From: Psychrobacillus lasiicapitis
GTDB lineage: Bacteria > Bacillota > Bacilli > Bacillales_A > Planococcaceae
Reading direction: 5' to 3'
Assembly: GCF_006861795.1 (NCBI RefSeq)
Contig: NZ_VDGH01000005.1
Span: 62,001-126,000 of the forward strand
Length of the DNA: 64,000 nt
This document shows, in pieces, positions 10,534 to 17,955 of the stretch. Position 1 is the stretch's first letter; every line of letters starts with the position of its first letter. The translations under genes and the position numbers were made by a program. The notes beneath the pieces were generated by a model. That model did no database searches and had not been told where the DNA came from. It saw only the letters and a list, made by a program, of their open reading frames with translations.

Positions 10534-11091
10534 CTATGCAATTTGTACACTTTGTAAAGCAACAAGCTCCTCGTATAAATGCAAATCTTCTTCATATAAG
10601 CTTTTATATGTTTCAAGGCTATGAGCTTTGACAGCTTCAAATATCTCCTCATCGACCATTTGAAATTCCTTATTAAGGTTCTGGGCATTTTCCCATGCTG
10701 TCTCTTCAAAAACGATATTCATCTCATGTTCTTCAATAAGCATAGCAAGTAATTCTATATTATTATAAAGCTCATATAATGAATGGCTTTTCTTTGTATC
10801 AAAAATTTCGAGTGTCCGAGATAATGTATTTAATAATGCATCACGGTCAATTGCATGACCTAATTCATGCATAGTAATTATTTTAATATATAATTCAAGA
10901 GAAATCGGTGTTTGCATCTCTTTGCTTGCTTCTAGTAAACGGTCCACGTCAAATCCAACATAATCACCAATAAAATTATAACTCATATTTATTCCAGAGT
11001 TATCTTGTTTCAATTCAACGTCCATTCCGACAGCTTGCATAGTGGATTTGATCAAACGTTGAATATATTTCTCATTGTATTTATTTTTCAT
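10534..11091 (-). CDS. Putative zinc metallopeptidase-like protein with HELGH motif
   Basis: A 185-aa soluble protein that I cannot assign to a named family. It has one clear motif, ITMHELGHAIDRD near residue 78, matching the HExxH zinc-binding signature, with further acidic residues downstream (IEEHEMNIVFEE) that might supply a third ligand. The C-terminal third is strongly acidic and helical. It has its own terminator and stands alone between repeats. It could be a peptidase or an inactive relative; function is not known. Confidence 0.6.
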   Translation of the reverse strand: MKNKYNEKYIQRLIKSTMQAVGMDVELKQDNSGINMSYNFIGDYVGFDVDRLLEASKEMQTPISLELYIKIITMHELGHAIDRDALLNTLSRTLEIFDTKKSHSLYELYNNIELLAMLIEEHEMNIVFEETAWENAQNLNKEFQMVDEEIFEAVKAHSLETYKSLYEEDLHLYEELVALQSVQIA

Positions 11092-11262
11092 TTATTGATC
11101 TGCTTCTCCTCGCATCTGATATATAAAACCTTTTTATAGTATATGATAAATTTCATGATTTTTTTCAACAGAAATAAATATATAACAATATTATTTTTAT
11201 TTCAATGAAGACGTACTGAGTTTACGTCAATTTACGTTACTCAGAGTGAGAAGAAACAGGAA

Positions 11263-11300
11263 AAGACACGCTTCAATCGATTTTCGATTAAAGCGTGTCT
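11263..11300. terminator. Bidirectional terminator after the KGG-repeat gene
   Basis: AAGACACGCTT pairs with AAGCGTGTCTT, with inner AATCGA/TCGATT pairs, and has T-runs on both sides. It ends transcription of the stress gene at 11343 on the minus strand. Confidence 0.85.
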
Positions 11301-11342
11301 TTTTTCTTACTTATTAAGTAGTATTTTATATCAATCTATTAC

Positions 11343-11792
11343 TTAATCATTATCATCTTTGTTATTGCGTTGTTTACTCCGTGCTTCTCCGCCTTTACGT
11401 CCGGCTTCTTCTCTACTCATCTTGCCATCGTCATTATCATTGTTGTCGTTGTCGCGTTGATTACTCCGCGCTTCTCCGCCTTTTGATCCAATTTCTTCAT
11501 AAAAATCTCGGTCATGGTTTTCCGAAGTAGCTTCTCCACCCTTGCGGCCAATCTCTTCGTAAAAGTCTCGATCATGGTTTTCTGAGGTAGCTTCTCCGCC
11601 TTTACGACCGATTTCCTCGTAAAAGTCTCTGTCATGGTTTTCCGAAGTAGCTTCTCCACCTTTTCTTCCAATTTCTTCGTAGAATTCACGATCATGATTT
11701 CTGGAGGTAGCTTCTCCGCCTTTACGTCCCGCTTCTTCGACAGTCATTTTTTCATCATTGTTTCTGTTGCGATTGTTTTGCTTGTTAGCCAT
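11343..11792 (-). CDS. KGG-repeat general stress protein (GsiB/YciG-like), long paralogue
   Basis: A 149-aa very hydrophilic protein, probably intrinsically disordered, made of KGG motifs (PF10685-type, as in B. subtilis GsiB). Residues 22-101 are four near-identical 20-residue units of the form GRKGGEATSENHDRDFYEEI, followed by a degenerate unit and a last GRKGGEARSK. The start at ATG 11790-11792 (MANKQNN) follows an AAAGGAGG site; a longer frame adds unsupported residues. A SigB-type promoter lies about 56 bp upstream. The role is likely desiccation or general stress tolerance, inferred from the family. A short paralogue lies at 17029. Confidence 0.85.
   Translation of the reverse strand: MANKQNNRNRNNDEKMTVEEAGRKGGEATSRNHDREFYEEIGRKGGEATSENHDRDFYEEIGRKGGEATSENHDRDFYEEIGRKGGEATSENHDRDFYEEIGSKGGEARSNQRDNDNNDNDDGKMSREEAGRKGGEARSKQRNNKDDND
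11490..11729. repeat. Four tandem 60-bp repeats inside the KGG gene
   Basis: Four consecutive 60-bp units encode the 20-residue KGG repeat. They differ mainly at third codon positions (for example GCC/GCG, CGG/CGT), so the repeats are under protein-level selection but could still expand or contract by recombination. Confidence 0.85.
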
Positions 11793-11847
11793 TATTAAAT
11801 TCCTCCTTTTGATTTTTATCAAGCTTATAATCAAGCTCACTCTTTAT

Positions 11848-11872
11848 ATTCCCAGCTTCTATAAAGCTAAAC
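11848..11872 (-). promoter_or_regulatory. SigB-type promoter of the long KGG gene
   Basis: Read on the minus strand: GTTTAG, 13 bp, GGGAAT. This matches the general-stress sigma factor consensus GTTTAA-N13-15-GGGWAW. The paralogue at 17029 has the same arrangement. Confidence 0.8.
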
Positions 11873-11934
11873 ATGTAGTTTTTATTAATTCACGGTTGTT
11901 AGTTAATCTTATTTCATAAGTAAAAACTCTCACA

Positions 11935-11974
11935 CAAAAAAAACGTAGGGATGTAATAAAATCTCATCCCTACG
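11935..11974 (-). terminator. Terminator at the end of the dehydrogenase cluster
   Basis: CGTAGGGATG pairs with CATCCCTACG (944-953 with 965-974), followed on the minus strand by an eight-T run. It ends the four-gene cluster that begins at 16804. Confidence 0.9.
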
Positions 11975-11998
11975 CATGAAGAGTATATATTCTTTAAC

Positions 11999-13126
11999 TC
12001 AATCCATTTTAATAATAATACGCGAGGCATCTCCTGTAGCAAGTAAGTCAAATCCCTCATTGATCTCTTCTAAAGAAATTATATTGGAAAGAAGTCGATC
12101 CACTGGTAGTCTGCCTTGTTCCATTAAGTTGATATAATTTGGAATATCTCTTTTGGGAACACAGCTTCCTACGTACGATCCCTTTAACGTACGTTCTTCA
12201 GCAGTTAATGTGACATAAGGGAATGCAAATTTATGTTCAGGATGGGGTAATCCAGTTGTCGTGGTTACTCCTCCGCGCTTTGTTACCCCGTATGCAACTT
12301 CCATAGCAGCAACAACTCCTGCTGTTTCAAATGCATAGTCTACTCCTCCATTTGTGTAAGCGCGTACTTGCTCCACAACATCTGGATCATTCGAATTAAA
12401 TATAGCAGTAGCCCCAAGCTCTTTTGCTTGCTCCAGCTTTTTCTCATTAATATCAATCGCAATGACCTCATTAGCTCCTGCTGCAATTGCGCCAAGTAAT
12501 GCGCTCAATCCAATACCACCAAGCCCTATAACTGCCACTTTACTACCTAAAGTAACTTCCGCCGTGTTTACTACAGCACCTACTCCAGTTATTACTGCAC
12601 AGCCAAATAAAGCCATTTTTTCAAAAGGCAAATCTCTATCTACTTTAACTAAGGAATTCTGCGCAACCACCGCATATTCCGAGAAGGCGGAAACCCCAAC
12701 ATGGTGTCCAATGCTCTCTTCGCCATTATGAATACGTATGCCCCCTCCGAGAAGTGTACCAGCACCATTCGATTGTGCACCAGGTTCACATAACGCTGGT
12801 CTGCCCTCTGCACAAGGAATACATTGACCACAGCTTGGTACAAATACGCAAATAACCTTGTCACCAGGCAGGAAGTTTGTTACACCTTCTCCCGTTTCAA
12901 CCACGACTCCTGCTGCTTCATGACCAAGCGCCATAGGAAGCGGGCGTGGTCTGCTACCATTTATCACGGACAAATCGGAATGACATAAGCTTGCGGCTTT
13001 TATTTGTATTAATACTTCTCCAGCTCCAGGAGAATCTAAATCTACTTGCTCAATCTTAATGGGTTTACTAGATGCATAAGGTCGCTCTGCACCTGATTCA
13101 CGTAAAATAGCAGATTTTACTTTCAT
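11999..13126 (-). CDS. Zinc-dependent alcohol dehydrogenase (MDR family)
   Basis: A 375-aa cytosolic NAD(P)-dependent medium-chain dehydrogenase. Catalytic zinc ligands are visible in SLCHSDL and GHEAAG. The structural-zinc lobe is incomplete-looking: CGQCIPCAEGRPALC keeps four cysteines. The Rossmann motif is GLGGIGLSAL, followed by an acidic IDINEKK that favours NAD. The ATG at 13124-13126 has AAAGGAG at 8 bp spacing; a GTG three codons earlier would overlap it. It is last in a run with an aldehyde dehydrogenase and a lactonase, which suggests an alcohol intermediate such as gamma-hydroxybutyrate, though the substrate is inferred. Confidence 0.85.
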   Translation of the reverse strand: MKVKSAILRESGAERPYASSKPIKIEQVDLDSPGAGEVLIQIKAASLCHSDLSVINGSRPRPLPMALGHEAAGVVVETGEGVTNFLPGDKVICVFVPSCGQCIPCAEGRPALCEPGAQSNGAGTLLGGGIRIHNGEESIGHHVGVSAFSEYAVVAQNSLVKVDRDLPFEKMALFGCAVITGVGAVVNTAEVTLGSKVAVIGLGGIGLSALLGAIAAGANEVIAIDINEKKLEQAKELGATAIFNSNDPDVVEQVRAYTNGGVDYAFETAGVVAAMEVAYGVTKRGGVTTTTGLPHPEHKFAFPYVTLTAEERTLKGSYVGSCVPKRDIPNYINLMEQGRLPVDRLLSNIISLEEINEGFDLLATGDASRIIIKMD

Positions 13127-13158
13127 AAAACTCACTCCTTTATGATAAAGTGAAACTT

Positions 13159-13253
13159 CAATCAGTGGGGGTTTTTCGACGCACAGGACGTGCTAGTGGG
13201 GACGGTGCGACATGGATGTCGCGCTTTTAGTCCCCGTCATCCCCCACTGATTG
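13159..13253. repeat. Large intergenic hairpin repeat
   Basis: The outer arms CAATCAGTGGGG and CCCCACTGATTG enclose inner hairpins GCACAGGACGTGC and GCGACATGGATGTCGC, and a GGGGAC/GTCCCC pair. The whole 95 bp folds as a branched structure. It lies between the aldehyde and alcohol dehydrogenase genes and could act as a processing or attenuation structure, or be a mobile repeat. Confidence 0.7.
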
Positions 13254-13276
13254 TTAGTTGAACCAATCGGGCTTTT

Positions 13277-13345
13277 ACGGGCAGTTGATCTCCCACTTAT
13301 CTTTTCGCTTTTCTTACATCTTGAAGTAGGAATCTTACTGCCCGT
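13277..13345. repeat. Hairpin repeat overlapping the aldehyde dehydrogenase stop codon
   Basis: ACGGGCAGT at 13277-13285 pairs with ACTGCCCGT at 13337-13345, with further pairing inward (CCCACTT with AAGTAGG). The right arm contributes the last codons and part of the stop (TAA at 13335-13337) of the aldehyde dehydrogenase. This looks like a repeat that inserted into, and now ends, the reading frame. Confidence 0.65.
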
Positions 13346-14786
13346 TAATGCGGGATAAAATTTTCATTCCGATAAATTTAAGGTCCGTCATCTCTTCAAT
13401 CGCATAATGAATTCCTTCTTTGCCGATACCACTTTCTTTTACCCCACCGTATGGAATATGATCATATCGTTTAACAGAAGCTTCATTAATCCATACTCCG
13501 CCTGTTTCTAAGGATTCTGCTACCCTCATTGCAAGATTAATATTATTTGTAAATACACCTGCTTGTAGCCCGTAGCGTGAATCGTTCGCATAATTAACGA
13601 CTTCTTCTTCCGTATCAAATGGCACTATAGCGATGATAGGAGCAAAAACTTCCTGACAAACAACCTTCATCTCCAAATCAACGTTTTCTAAAATCGTTGG
13701 TTCTAAGAAAGTACCGTTTCTTGTTCCACCCGTACAAATAACCGCTCCCGCTTCAACAGCTTCTTGAATCCATAATTCTGCCTTTTTGGCCGCCTCTTCA
13801 GTAATCATCGGTCCTAACTGAGTCGATTCTTCTTTAGGATCTCCCATTCTCAAAGCAGATACCTTTTCAGTAAGCTTGTTTAAAAACTCGTCATAAACGG
13901 ATTCATGAACAAAAATACGTTGTGCCGAAACACATGCTTGACCCGCGAATGTAAAGCCACCCATTAGTATGGAAGATACGGCATTATCTATATTCGCATC
14001 ATCAAAAATAATATTCGGCGCATTGGAGCCTAATTCAAGTGTCACTTTTTTCCCTTTAGCCATCTCGTGGATTTTCCACCCCACTGCTCCACTACCAGTA
14101 AAAGTTACTTTTTTGACAAGTGGATGGGTCACAAGTGGCTCTACTAAATTCTGCCCTGGACCTTGAATAATGTTCAGCGCACCAGACGGTAACCCAGCCT
14201 CTAGAAATAATTTATATAAGGCAACGGTAGAAAATGGTGTTTTTTCCGCAGGCTTTATAACAATTGTATTTCCCGCTGCGATTGCAGGCGCAATTTTATG
14301 CAATGCCATATTTAATGGGAAATTAAAAGGCGTTATTGCAGCGACAACTCCAAGTGGAACACGCTTGGAAAAACCAAATTGTTGCTCGCCACCGATTGCA
14401 TTATCCAGCACTATTTGCTCCCCGTGAAGATTTTTCGCTCCCTCTGCAGCGAAGTGTAAAACTTGAATCGCCCTAGCTACTTCGCCTCGAGCTTCTACGA
14501 TGGGTTTACCTGCTTCTAATGTTAAAAGCTCTGCAAATGCTTCTTTTCTTAACTCTAACAAATCTGCCGTGTTTCGTAAGATTTGACTTCTTCTATGCGC
14601 CGGCATTTTCTTCATCGTATGCTGAAACACTTCATGTGCATTTTCAACTGCTTGGACTACTTCGTCCCTAGTAGCGCAGAAAATATGTCCTATTTTTTCT
14701 TGATTGTATGGATTTAGAACATCAATTACATCTCTTTCACCTGCTATTAACTCCTCTGAATCTATGAAAGAACCGTTTATTAGCAT
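13335..14786 (-). CDS. Aldehyde dehydrogenase family protein (succinate-semialdehyde dehydrogenase-like)
   Basis: Cytosolic NAD(P)-dependent oxidation of an aldehyde to an acid. It is 483 aa, the usual length. Visible motifs are the NAD-binding VTFTGSGAVGW, the general-base glutamate in LELGSNAPN, and the catalytic cysteine in FAGQACVSAQR. The C-terminal EVFAPIIAIVPFD and GGVKESGIGKEG segments are typical. AGGAGGT precedes the ATG. It sits between the lactonase and an alcohol dehydrogenase, which fits oxidation of a hydroxy-acid-derived semialdehyde; the exact substrate is inferred. The last residues overlap a hairpin repeat. Confidence 0.87.
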   Translation of the reverse strand: MLINGSFIDSEELIAGERDVIDVLNPYNQEKIGHIFCATRDEVVQAVENAHEVFQHTMKKMPAHRRSQILRNTADLLELRKEAFAELLTLEAGKPIVEARGEVARAIQVLHFAAEGAKNLHGEQIVLDNAIGGEQQFGFSKRVPLGVVAAITPFNFPLNMALHKIAPAIAAGNTIVIKPAEKTPFSTVALYKLFLEAGLPSGALNIIQGPGQNLVEPLVTHPLVKKVTFTGSGAVGWKIHEMAKGKKVTLELGSNAPNIIFDDANIDNAVSSILMGGFTFAGQACVSAQRIFVHESVYDEFLNKLTEKVSALRMGDPKEESTQLGPMITEEAAKKAELWIQEAVEAGAVICTGGTRNGTFLEPTILENVDLEMKVVCQEVFAPIIAIVPFDTEEEVVNYANDSRYGLQAGVFTNNINLAMRVAESLETGGVWINEASVKRYDHIPYGGVKESGIGKEGIHYAIEEMTDLKFIGMKILSRINGQ

Positions 14787-14814
14787 ATGTTCTCTACCTC
14801 CTAAAATAAGATAA

Positions 14815-15651
14815 TTATTCGTAGTACCCCTCCGTAGATTTAATCAATGTTTTAAATTGTTTTTCATCATGACCAAACCAAATGGTCGAGTTATTCTCTT
14901 GTGCGAAGCTTCTAATCCGTTCAACTGTGGAATTATAACCAACCGAATCATAGAGAATTCCTGGTGGTTTAACCGGTGGCCCTAAACTTTCTGCCGTATA
15001 CAAGGCGTCTGAAGCTAATAATAAATTCCCAGTACCAGGCAATTCAATATGCAACCCTAGCATGCCATATGCATGCCCAGGCCCAAAGTTAATAATTTTA
15101 ATCCCTTCCACTAAGTCCACTTCTTTTTCAGTTGGTTTAATCGTTTTCCAGCGTAGCTCATTTTTAATCCACGCCATAACATCTCCCCATATATAAGCCC
15201 CCATATTACGAGTCATCGCAAATGTCTTCATCACATTTTGTAATTCGGAATCATGTACGATAATTTCAGCATTTGTAAACAGCTCTAAACAGCCAGCATG
15301 ATCTAAATGCAAGTGAGAAGCTACTACATACTTAATATCTTCAGGACGTACCTTTAACTGTTCTAATCGGTTGATCAGATAACATTCTTCATTTTGAAAC
15401 GCCGGGAAAAGTTGCTGAATCCCTTCTGGCCAACGCCCATCGTCTCCCATACCTTCCGGATTACATCCTGTATCAAACAAAATCTTCCCTTCCGGATGGT
15501 CGATTAATACAGCGAAAACCGGAAACTCCACAAATTCTGCTTTTGGACTCGGATTAGCTACACTCGCAGGGTTGTGCATGGAAATCATATAGTTTTTATC
15601 CATCTTCATTGTACCTGTATCCAGCACGTAAACTTTTTTAGAATTACACAT
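14815..15651 (-). CDS. N-acyl homoserine lactonase/lactonase family metallo-hydrolase
   Basis: A 278-aa metallo-beta-lactamase-fold hydrolase. The dinuclear zinc motif is HLHLDHAG, with further ligands in FGPGHAYG, LASDALY and the terminal GHD. The N-terminal VLDTGTMKMD and FPVFAVLIDHPEGKILFDTG segments match the AiiA/AttM (BlcC) lactonase group. It should open a lactone ring, such as acyl-homoserine lactone or gamma-butyrolactone. The ATG at 15649-15651 follows a GGAGG site; a TTG five codons earlier would overlap it. Clustering with alcohol and aldehyde dehydrogenases resembles the Agrobacterium attKLM/blcABC set. Confidence 0.83.
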   Translation of the reverse strand: MCNSKKVYVLDTGTMKMDKNYMISMHNPASVANPSPKAEFVEFPVFAVLIDHPEGKILFDTGCNPEGMGDDGRWPEGIQQLFPAFQNEECYLINRLEQLKVRPEDIKYVVASHLHLDHAGCLELFTNAEIIVHDSELQNVMKTFAMTRNMGAYIWGDVMAWIKNELRWKTIKPTEKEVDLVEGIKIINFGPGHAYGMLGLHIELPGTGNLLLASDALYTAESLGPPVKPPGILYDSVGYNSTVERIRSFAQENNSTIWFGHDEKQFKTLIKSTEGYYE

Positions 15652-15709
15652 TATATATTCCTCCAATATTTTTTATTTCCTTCATTTAATTGAGAAAAAA
15701 TCCTTTACT

Positions 15710-16804
15710 TCAATTAACGTGTTCAATTTCAATAGATGCTCTCGTCACTCCACGATTAAAGGAAGCATCTAGAGCTTTCGTCAGATCCTCTAAGGTGAAA
15801 TCACAAGCGAGAATCTCACTAAATGGATATATGTCAATATTCGAGCTTAAGAACTTTAACGATTTATATAAATACCAAGGCTCATAACGGATTAAACCCA
15901 ATATGGAAATATTCTTTCTTGTCATTAATCCCGGATCAAACTCAGTTAATTTGCCAGGTGAAATATTACCAATAGAAATATATTTTCCACCGGATTTAAT
16001 GAGATGAATACCTTCTGCTAGAGCTGCAGGAACCCCTGTAAGTTCCATCACAACATCCGCACCGACTCCGTTTGTCAGCGACAATATTTTTTCCACACGT
16101 TCCTCAACTGTTTTATACTTGTCCATCGATATTATTTCGTCAGCGCCGAATCTTTTTGCTAAGGCAAGACGATTAGGTACTGTATCAATAACAATCACTT
16201 TAGCCCCAAACATTTTTGCAACTGCCGTAGCATTTAATCCAAGTCCACCAGCACCTTGAATCACGACTGTATCTCCATATTTTAGCCCTGACTTTTCAAT
16301 GCCAAAATATACTTGTGACAGGGCACAGTTTGCACCAGCTGCTACTTCATCTGGAACATTGTCTGGTACTTTATAAAAGTATTGATTGGGATGAATATAA
16401 TAATGCGTAGCAAATGACCCATGAAAATGTGGATACTCATGCGCCTCTTTGCTCCAATATTCATATGCATTTTCACATAAGTTCGCATATCCCTGTAAAC
16501 AGTGTTTACATCTTTTACAAGTTAAAAAATAAGCTGCTGCAATACGATCACCTACACTAACAGGTTGTCCTGCATAATCAGTAGTAACACCCTCACCTAG
16601 CTCAACAATTTCACCCACCATTTCATGCCCCATAACGCCGGATTTTTTCGTAGGATGTAACCCTTTCCAAATATGCAATTCCGATCCACAAACATTCGTC
16701 CTTCTGACACGGACTAGAATGGAATCTTTTGCCGCCTTCGGTAATTCATACTCTTCAAAAATCATCTGTTCCGGCTCTGTCATTACTGCAACTTTTCCCT
16801 TCAA
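15710..16804 (-). CDS. Zinc-binding alcohol dehydrogenase (threonine/sorbitol dehydrogenase-like)
   Basis: A 364-aa medium-chain dehydrogenase. Catalytic zinc ligands are in NVCGSE and GHEMVGE. The structural-zinc lobe CKRCKHCLQGYANLC is complete, the Rossmann motif is GAGGLGLNATA, and an aspartate follows the beta-2 strand (IVIDTVPNR). It starts at TTG 16802-16804, six bases after a GGGGGT site. It is the first gene of the minus-strand run lactonase, aldehyde dehydrogenase, alcohol dehydrogenase. It is distinct from the second dehydrogenase at 11999, so the cluster has two different alcohol dehydrogenases. Confidence 0.83.
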   Translation of the reverse strand: MKGKVAVMTEPEQMIFEEYELPKAAKDSILVRVRRTNVCGSELHIWKGLHPTKKSGVMGHEMVGEIVELGEGVTTDYAGQPVSVGDRIAAAYFLTCKRCKHCLQGYANLCENAYEYWSKEAHEYPHFHGSFATHYYIHPNQYFYKVPDNVPDEVAAGANCALSQVYFGIEKSGLKYGDTVVIQGAGGLGLNATAVAKMFGAKVIVIDTVPNRLALAKRFGADEIISMDKYKTVEERVEKILSLTNGVGADVVMELTGVPAALAEGIHLIKSGGKYISIGNISPGKLTEFDPGLMTRKNISILGLIRYEPWYLYKSLKFLSSNIDIYPFSEILACDFTLEDLTKALDASFNRGVTRASIEIEHVN

Positions 16805-16944
16805 CTAAAAACCCCCGATCTCTTATTAAAAAATGGCCAAAACAAATAAGGAAAATTGGCTATTTCTTAATCTATTCAAAGACTTTCCAAAATATCTCTT
16901 CATTTCGAGAAAAATTTATGGAGAGATTTTTACATGCTTCAAAG

Positions 16945-16990
16945 AAAAAACACTCTTTCGTCATTTTTTCATGACAAAAGAGTGTTTTTT
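16945..16990. terminator. Bidirectional terminator before the dehydrogenase cluster
   Basis: AAAAAACACTCTTT pairs with AAAGAGTGTTTTTT, with inner GTCAT/ATGAC. It lies downstream of the short KGG gene (17029, minus strand), which it probably ends. Confidence 0.88.
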
Positions 16991-17028
16991 CGTGTTGCTC
17001 CTATTTAAGGAATATTTTATTTTACTGT

Positions 17029-17211
17029 TTAATTTTTGTCTTTATTATTGTCACGTTGTTTACTACGTGCCTCTCCGCCTTTACGACCTATCTCCTCGTA
17101 AAATTCGCGACCATGATTCTTAGAGGTAGCTTCTCCGCCTTTACGTCCCGCTTCTTCGACAGTCATATTTTGGTTGCTGTTTTTGTTGCGATTGTTTTGC
17201 TTATTAGCCAT
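17029..17211 (-). CDS. KGG-repeat general stress protein, short paralogue
   Basis: A 60-aa hydrophilic protein with the same N-terminus as the protein at 11343 (MANKQNNRN, MTVEEAGRKGGEATS) but only two KGG units. An AGGAGG site precedes the ATG at the same distance as in the paralogue, and the upstream regions are alike for about 60 bp. It probably is an ancestral short form or a contracted copy of the long gene. A SigB-type promoter lies 55 bp upstream. Confidence 0.85.
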   Translation of the reverse strand: MANKQNNRNKNSNQNMTVEEAGRKGGEATSKNHGREFYEEIGRKGGEARSKQRDNNKDKN

Positions 17212-17265
17212 TACTAAATTCCTCCTCTAAATTTTTATCAGCTTGAAATCAAGCTTACTCTTTAT

Positions 17266-17290
17266 ATTCCCAGCCAAAATAGAAGTAAAC
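17266..17290 (-). promoter_or_regulatory. SigB-type promoter of the short KGG gene
   Basis: On the minus strand: GTTTAC, 13 bp, GGGAAT. Spacing and -10 element are identical to those before the long paralogue. Confidence 0.8.
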
Positions 17291-17298
17291 ATAGAAAT

Positions 17299-17772
17299 TC
17301 AATCTTTGTTGGCATACATAGTTTCCGTACTATGATTATAAAGTTCAATTATATTCCCATAAGGATCTTCGCAGTATACTAAATAATAAGGCTTGCCTTT
17401 CCAGACATTCCATATATCGCTACGTCTTTTACCACCCGAATTTTCTATTTTTTCAGCAAGTTGTTCAATATTCTCTGTTAATAGACAAATATGAAAGAAG
17501 CCTTCATATTCTTTTGCTTCTCTGTTTTTCATTCGAGGTTCTTGAAATTCAAACAGCTCGATTCCTACTTGATTACCCGCTATCATATGTGCATTTCTCA
17601 TTTTCATAATATGGTCACCAAGTAAATCATTGGTCATATTATACTTGTTTTCTTCTTCTGCATTAAAAGAATAAGGACCTGCTATTAACTTAAATTCCAA
17701 AATTTCTTCGTACCATTTAATCGCTTCTTCGATATCTGGCACGGACAAACCTATATGTGTAATGGCTATCAT
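17299..17772 (-). CDS. VOC-superfamily (glyoxalase/bleomycin resistance-like) protein
   Basis: A 157-aa cytosolic protein with two beta-alpha-beta-beta-beta modules. The N-terminal ITHIGLSVPDIEEAIKWYEEIL and the C-terminal YCEDPYGNIIELYNH carry typical metal-ligand positions (H near residue 6, E near residue 148), with GFFHICLL supplying another histidine. The start at ATG 17770-17772 follows GGAGGG; the longer frame lacks a site. Such proteins act as lyases, dioxygenases or resistance proteins; no substrate can be named. The gene stands alone between the KGG gene and the symporter. Confidence 0.8.
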   Translation of the reverse strand: MIAITHIGLSVPDIEEAIKWYEEILEFKLIAGPYSFNAEEENKYNMTNDLLGDHIMKMRNAHMIAGNQVGIELFEFQEPRMKNREAKEYEGFFHICLLTENIEQLAEKIENSGGKRRSDIWNVWKGKPYYLVYCEDPYGNIIELYNHSTETMYANKD

Positions 17773-17873
17773 CTGTATCCCTCCTATTAAAAGGGTTCCC
17801 CTTCTAAGTAAAATGATAAACAAATGATTTTTGGACTGAGTTTTAGTGGCATAAACCTTATGAAAATATAAAA

Positions 17874-17910
17874 GATCTCATTCAAACTTTTTCCAAGCTT
17901 GAACGAGATC
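17874..17910 (-). terminator. Terminator after the symporter gene
   Basis: GATCTC-G-TTCAA pairs with TTGAA-T-GAGATC on the minus strand, followed by TTTTATATTTT. Confidence 0.85.
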
Positions 17911-17955
17911 CTACAGAAATTGAATCTTACTATTCCTAATTAATAAATGAAGCCT

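Noticed and set aside
10239-10709. ORF of 156 codons on the minus strand and two plus-strand ORFs
   Set aside because: They run through the GC-rich dispersed repeat and overlap the better supported HELGH-motif gene and its terminator.
11490-11729. CRISPR-like or satellite array
   Set aside because: The 60-bp units are contiguous, without spacers, and encode the KGG repeats in frame.
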